A DNA stretch of 64,000 bases. Origin: Myxococcota bacterium (GTDB taxonomy: Bacteria; Myxococcota_A; UBA796; CAJQPC01). The stretch spans positions 1-64,000 of the forward strand of contig JAKLKD010000001.1 in NCBI GenBank assembly GCA_023150845.1, in the 5' to 3' direction. The first letter of the stretch is position 1, and each line of letters starts with the position of its first letter. This document shows, one piece after another, positions 60,102-64,000 of the stretch. The position numbers were made by a program, and so were the translations under genes. The notes below the pieces were generated by a model. The model searched no databases and had not been told where the DNA came from. It worked only from the letters and a program-made list of their open reading frames with translations.

Positions 60102-61010
60102 TCAGAGCCGCCGCAGCATGACCTCTTGGATGCGGTGATCTTCACCCTTCTTGAGGATGAGGGTCGCGCGCTCCCGCGTCGGCAAGATGTTGCGCTTGAG
60201 GTTGACCTCGTTGATCTCCCGCCAGAGCTTACGGGCCTCGTGCTCGGCCTCGGCGTCGGTGAGCGCGGCGTAGCGGTGAAAGTAGGCCCCAGGCGACTGA
60301 AAGGCCGTGTCCCGCAGGCGCAAGAAGCGGTGCACATACCACTGGCGCAGGTCGGCGACCTCGGCGTCGAGGTAGATCGAGAAGTCGAAGAAGTCGGCCA
60401 CGAAGGCCCGCCCCGGCCGGGCGCCGTGCTGGAGCACGTTGAGGCCCTCGATGATCACGATGTCCGGGCGCCGCAGGACGAGGCGCTCCTCGGGCACGAT
60501 GTCGTAGCGGGCGTGGCTGTAGACCGGGCAGGCCACCTCGTCGAGGCCGGCCTTGAGCTGGGAGACGAAGCGCAGGAGCGCGGCGCGGTCGTAGCTCTCG
60601 GGGAAGCCCTTCCGACGCATGAGGCCCCGGCGCTCCAGCTCCGCGTTCGGGTACAAGAAGCCGTCGGTGGTCACCAGGTCCACCCGGGGGCTGTTCGGCC
60701 AGCGGGCCAAGAGCGCCTGGAGCACCCGGGCCGTGGTGGACTTGCCCGCGGAGACGCTCCCGGCGAGGCCGATGAGAAACGGCGCCTGGGGCGCGCTGGG
60801 GGCGCCCAAGAAGGTCGCCGTGACCCGGTGGAGCTCCTGAACCGCCGAGACGTAGAGGTTCAGGAGCCGGGTGAGCGGGAGGTAGACCGCCTCGACCTCG
60901 TCCGGGGTGATCTCCTCGTTGATGCCGCGCAGGGCGTCGAGCTCGGCGGCGGTCAGCGTCATCGGGGCGTCGGCGCGCAGCGCCCGCCAGGCGTCACGAT
61001 CGAGGCGCAT
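60102..61010 (-). CDS. coaA: Pantothenate kinase, type I
   Basis: 302 residues from ATG 61010. P-loop [21 protein letters not shown] (about 82-102), [31 protein letters not shown], and [31 protein letters not shown] follow the type I CoaA pattern closely, ending [22 protein letters not shown]. It phosphorylates pantothenate, the first step of coenzyme A synthesis, and is feedback-inhibited by CoA in E. coli. Six residues in frame before the ATG read I-P-H-S-P-Y; the S-P-Y is conserved in the family. The codon before them is ATC (61028-61026) with GGAG 6 bases upstream, so the real start could be a non-canonical ATC. Confidence 0.93.
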   Translation of the reverse strand: MRLDRDAWRALRADAPMTLTAAELDALRGINEEITPDEVEAVYLPLTRLLNLYVSAVQELHRVTATFLGAPSAPQAPFLIGLAGSVSAGKSTTARVLQALLARWPNSPRVDLVTTDGFLYPNAELERRGLMRRKGFPESYDRAALLRFVSQLKAGLDEVACPVYSHARYDIVPEERLVLRRPDIVIIEGLNVLQHGARPGRAFVADFFDFSIYLDAEVADLRQWYVHRFLRLRDTAFQSPGAYFHRYAALTDAEAEHEARKLWREINEVNLKRNILPTRERATLILKKGEDHRIQEVMLRRL

Positions 61011-61324
61011 GTAGGGGGAGTGAGGGATGCGTCGCTCCGCGGTGACGGAAACCGGGCACCTCTACCCCGCGGCGGGCGCCGCGGCCAGGGCAGGGGGGAG
61101 CGGGCCGCGCGGCCGCCAGGAGAGGCTCGTGCGCGCCGCGCCCGCGCCAGAGGGCTCTGGACGGGTCAAGGCTCGACAAGAAACGGGATCTCTCCGCGAG
61201 ATCCGCCCGGGATGACCTGGGGGCTCTGCGCGCGGTCAGGTGAAGCGCTCGGGCGTGGATTCAGGCTTGCGTTCCGGCGGCGGCGCACGTCAGAATCTCG
61301 TCAACCCAACACCCCGAGTCCAAG
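61011..61324. other. Intergenic region between divergent coaA and the beta-helix gene
   Basis: 314 bp. Apart from the possible upstream extension of coaA (61011-61028) I see no gene. GGCGGGCGCCGCGG-type GC-rich repeats lie at 61068-61090. The last 60 bp before 61325 are less GC-rich and could hold the promoter of the beta-helix lipoprotein gene. Small open frames here have poor codon use. Confidence 0.5.
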
Positions 61325-64000
61325 ATGGCCCCTCGCTCACTTCCTTTGCTCTTCCTCTGCACGCTGTCCTTGGCCTGCCGCTCCAAAGACGACACGCCCC
61401 TCGACAGCGAGCCCATTGGCCCCGAAGACACCGCGGACACCGAGGTCGATGAGGACCTCGACAACACCTACGAGATCTGCGAAGACACGACCTGGTCCGG
61501 TGAGGTCGTCGTCGGCGCGGTTTATTACGTCTGCAAGACGGCGACCCTGACCATCGACCCCGGCGCGACCATCGCGTTTAAGCCGGGCAGCGGCCTCGTC
61601 GTCGACGGCGTGCTCAAGGCCGACGGCACCGCCGAGGCGCCGATCACCTTCAAGATCAACTACAGCATCTCCGGCTCCAACTACGGCGTGTCCATCGGCG
61701 GCGAGGGGGATCAGTCCTCCTTGAGCTTCGCCTCGTTCACGAGCATCGACCTCCGCCTGGAGGGCCGCGCCGCGGCTGGGGTGAGCGACCTGAGCCTCGC
61801 CGACTCCACCCTGGGCGTGTACTCCCGCGACGCCGAGTTCAGCGTGAGCCGGGTGAGCTTCGCCGACAACCAGCGCGACGACCAGTCCGGCCTCATCGCC
61901 CGCGACCTGCCCCTGTTGACCGTGTCGGACTCCACCTTCGACAAGGTCAGCGTCGGCATCTTGTTTGACGGCGTGCAGGATGAGGCGGCGCTGAACGTCA
62001 GCAACGTCAGCTTCACCGACAGCCGTGACGCCCTCTACGTCGGCAGCGTCGGCAAGTACAAGCACAGCGTCACCGCCACGGGCATGACGATCAGCAACAG
62101 CTCCAGCCACGCGCTCCTGTTCTACAACGCCGACGTGACGCTCAACGAGACGACGATCACCGACACCAACGGCTACGCCATCTACGGTGACCTCGCCTCG
62201 ACGGTCCACCTCAACGGCGTCGACGTCAACAACACGACCGGGGTGAGCGTCTACGTCATCGGCTCGATTGAGGCCGACGGCCTGAGCGTGCGGAACTCCG
62301 AGACCAGCGGCGTGTACGGCGGCAAGAAGGGCTCGACCCTGCGCAACACCACCGTCGACAACGTCCAGGGCTACGCGCTCTACTCCACGGGTGACCTCAC
62401 CGTCATCGACTCCAAGGTGAGCAACACCACGAGCACCTCGATCTACGCCGTGCGCGGTGACCTCACCGTCACCGGCAGCGAGGTCACCGACAGCCTCGGC
62501 ACGGGCATCTACGCCACCTACGGCGACGTGATCGTGCGGGATACGCTCCTGGAGCGCCTGGACAGCCACGGCGTCTACTCCTCCACGGCGAGCATCACCG
62601 TCTCGGACATCACCGTGCGTGAGGTCTTGGGCTCGGCGGTCTACGCCTACCGCTCAAGCCTCACCGTCGAGCCCGGCGCCGTGGGTGTGCTCATCGAGGA
62701 CGTAGACGGCAGCGGCCTCTACTCCACCGACGGCGACATCGTCGCCGAGAACGTCACGATCTCCAACGTCCGCGGCACGGCGGTCTACGCCCGTTACGGT
62801 GACCTCACGCTCCGCAACGCCCAGATCTCCGAGGTGATCGGCACGGCGGTCTACGGCTACTTCGGCGACGTCGTGGTCTCCGATGTTCACGTCAGCGACG
62901 TGTACGGCACCGGCATCTACTCCTACCGCGGCGACATGACCGTCACCCCCGGCGACACCGGCGTGACCGTCACCAACGCCGAGACCTACGGTCTGTACAC
63001 CTACACCGGGAACATGGTCGCCGAGGGCTTCACCACCACCAACACCCGCAACACGGGCGTGCTCGTGAGCTACGGCGACCTCACGGTGAAGGACTGTGAG
63101 GTGACGGAGTCCGGCAGCCACGGCATCTACGGCCAGGAGGGCGACCTCAGCGTCACCAACTGTGTCGTCACCGACATCGGCGGCGCGGGCGTCGCGCTCT
63201 CCGAGGGCAGCCTGGCGACGGTGACCGAGGTGAGCATCACGAACGCGGACACCTACGGCGTCTACGTGAAGGACGCCGACGGGGTGCTCAGCGGCGTCTC
63301 CGTGGACAACGCGGGCAGCCAGGGGATCTACATCACCGGCGGCGACGGCGACATCACCGACGTCACCGTGAACACCACCGGGAGCTCCGGCGTGCAGGTC
63401 TCTGTGGGGGATCTCACTCTGTCAGACGCCACCATCGGCAACGTCGCGGGCGACGCGGTGTACGTCAGCGCCGGGGACGCCCTCATCTCGGAGCTGCAGA
63501 TCGTCGATCTCTCCGCGGCCCAGGACCAGAGCAGCGCCGTCGGCGGCGGCATCGACGTCCGCGGCCACGCCTTGGTGACGAACACCCTCATCGACAAGAC
63601 CGAGGGCTACGGCCTCTACGCCCAGTCCGCCGAGGTGAGCTACACGACGATCTCCAACGGCCTCGATCGTGGCGTGACGATCTACGGCAACGACGCCTCC
63701 AGCATCACCTACAGCGACGTCATCGACAACGGCAGCTACGGCGTGGTCGGCGTCACCAAGGGCGCCAACGGCCTGCAGATCAGCAAGTCCAACATCACCG
63801 GCAACTATGAGTATGGCGTCTACTACGCCCAGCTCATGGACGGCTGCTACGTCGCCAACAACTACCGGCTCACCGGCGCGGACACCACCTCCGGCGGCAG
63901 CATCGACGCCAACTTCACGACGAAGGGCACCCAGTACAACTACCTGGACTCGGTGACCAGCCCGGCCTCCTCCGAGGTCTCCGGCACGGGCCCGACCAGC
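61325..64000 (+). CDS. Large beta-helix surface lipoprotein (runs off right edge)
   Basis: At least 892 residues with no stop up to the window end. The lipobox LCTLSLAC (C17) is followed by the Asp/Thr-rich DDTPLDSEPIGPEDTADTEVDEDLD. From about 60 (VYYVCKTATLTIDPGATIAFKPGSGLVVDGVLKADG) it is a right-handed parallel beta-helix; from about 250 the coils become very regular at about 21-22 residues, with the pattern G-x-(G/A)-(V/I)-Y-x-x-x-GD-(L/V)-T-V-x-(D/N), for example TGIYATYGDVIVRDTLL and TAVYGYFGDVVVSDV. More than 25 coils are present. Such proteins bind polysaccharides, act as adhesins, or are lyases; no catalytic residues are evident. The ATG follows an AAG without a clear RBS. Confidence 0.85.
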   Translation, partial: MAPRSLPLLFLCTLSLACRSKDDTPLDSEPIGPEDTADTEVDEDLDNTYEICEDTTWSGEVVVGAVYYVCKTATLTIDPGATIAFKPGSGLVVDGVLKADGTAEAPITFKINYSISGSNYGVSIGGEGDQSSLSFASFTSIDLRLEGRAAAGVSDLSLADSTLGVYSRDAEFSVSRVSFADNQRDDQSGLIARDLPLLTVSDSTFDKVSVGILFDGVQDEAALNVSNVSFTDSRDALYVGSVGKYKHSVTATGMTISNSSSHALLFYNADVTLNETTITDTNGYAIYGDLASTVHLNGVDVNNTTGVSVYVIGSIEADGLSVRNSETSGVYGGKKGSTLRNTTVDNVQGYALYSTGDLTVIDSKVSNTTSTSIYAVRGDLTVTGSEVTDSLGTGIYATYGDVIVRDTLLERLDSHGVYSSTASITVSDITVREVLGSAVYAYRSSLTVEPGAVGVLIEDVDGSGLYSTDGDIVAENVTISNVRGTAVYARYGDLTLRNAQISEVIGTAVYGYFGDVVVSDVHVSDVYGTGIYSYRGDMTVTPGDTGVTVTNAETYGLYTYTGNMVAEGFTTTNTRNTGVLVSYGDLTVKDCEVTESGSHGIYGQEGDLSVTNCVVTDIGGAGVALSEGSLATVTEVSITNADTYGVYVKDADGVLSGVSVDNAGSQGIYITGGDGDITDVTVNTTGSSGVQVSVGDLTLSDATIGNVAGDAVYVSAGDALISELQIVDLSAAQDQSSAVGGGIDVRGHALVTNTLIDKTEGYGLYAQSAEVSYTTISNGLDRGVTIYGNDASSITYSDVIDNGSYGVVGVTKGANGLQISKSNITGNYEYGVYYAQLMDGCYVANNYRLTGADTTSGGSIDANFTTKGTQYNYLDSVTSPASSEVSGTGPTS

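Noticed and set aside
61027..61215. 62-codon plus-strand open frame upstream of the beta-helix gene
   Set aside because: No RBS, Arg/Gly-rich and overlapping the conserved start region of coaA.

Overview
The window looks like a stretch of a high-GC, Myxococcota-type (former deltaproteobacterial) chromosome near the replication origin. The signs are very GC-rich third codon positions, a MYXO-CTERM-like sorting tail, two MopE-type Asp/Cys-repeat lipoproteins, a DUF1592/DUF1552 pair, and many lipoproteins with an Asp/Ser/Thr-rich stretch after the lipobox cysteine. No rRNA, tRNA, CRISPR array or insertion sequence was found.

Layout. 1-3.4 kb (minus strand): the start of an exported protein, an OmpA-type outer-membrane protein with calcium-binding repeats, and a PLP aminotransferase. 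3.4-8.7 kb: a GATC-dense, origin-like intergenic region followed by dnaN-recF-gyrB, with no dnaA in view. 8.7-13.4 kb: a tandem pair of Get3/ArsA-like ATPases, a small outer-membrane protein, an XRE regulator and a PLD-family lipoprotein. 13.5-18.4 kb: a MopE-like lipoprotein, an Abi/HEPN defence gene of different base composition, a D,D-peptidase and an SRPBCC-like lipoprotein. 18.4-26.5 kb: a WD40 protein with an alpha/beta hydrolase, a bolA-monothiol glutaredoxin-CobW GTPase operon, PlsC and several secreted proteins. 26.5-29.9 kb: a PAAR tip protein, a methyltransferase with an N-terminal zinc ribbon, a free-standing gp5/VgrG-like spike protein, an unknown protein and a TerB-like protein, which together look like spike parts of a contractile injection apparatus.

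29.9-38.7 kb (all minus strand): radical SAM protein, aroC, a membrane pseudokinase, dtd, an inositol monophosphatase, a short Hsp70, a J-protein and a coiled-coil membrane protein. 38.8-48.4 kb: a polytopic glycosyltransferase-like protein, twin V4R-like paralogues, an ExbD-like protein, and a tightly overlapping four-gene operon (two beta-propeller lipoproteins, a two-haem-motif DUF1592 protein, a DUF1552 protein). 48.5-53.5 kb: an arylsulfotransferase-like lipoprotein, then a minus-strand operon joining a RebB-family (R-body) protein, a companion protein and a GspE/PilB-type ATPase, then an SGNH hydrolase. 53.5-64 kb: a 694-residue unknown protein that may be an injected effector, an SDR enzyme, a second MopE-like lipoprotein, an ECF sigma factor with a membrane partner, a YbjQ protein, coaA, and a large beta-helix lipoprotein running off the right edge.

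Themes. Housekeeping genes (replication, CoA, shikimate pathway, D-Tyr-tRNA editing, Fe-S trafficking) are mixed with a large secreted and surface repertoire. The less ordinary parts are the RebB-ATPase operon, the dispersed spike/effector parts, the Hsp70-J-pseudokinase run, the two genes whose conserved N-termini start before any ATG/GTG/TTG codon, and the repeated use of palindromes across the stop codons of convergent genes.
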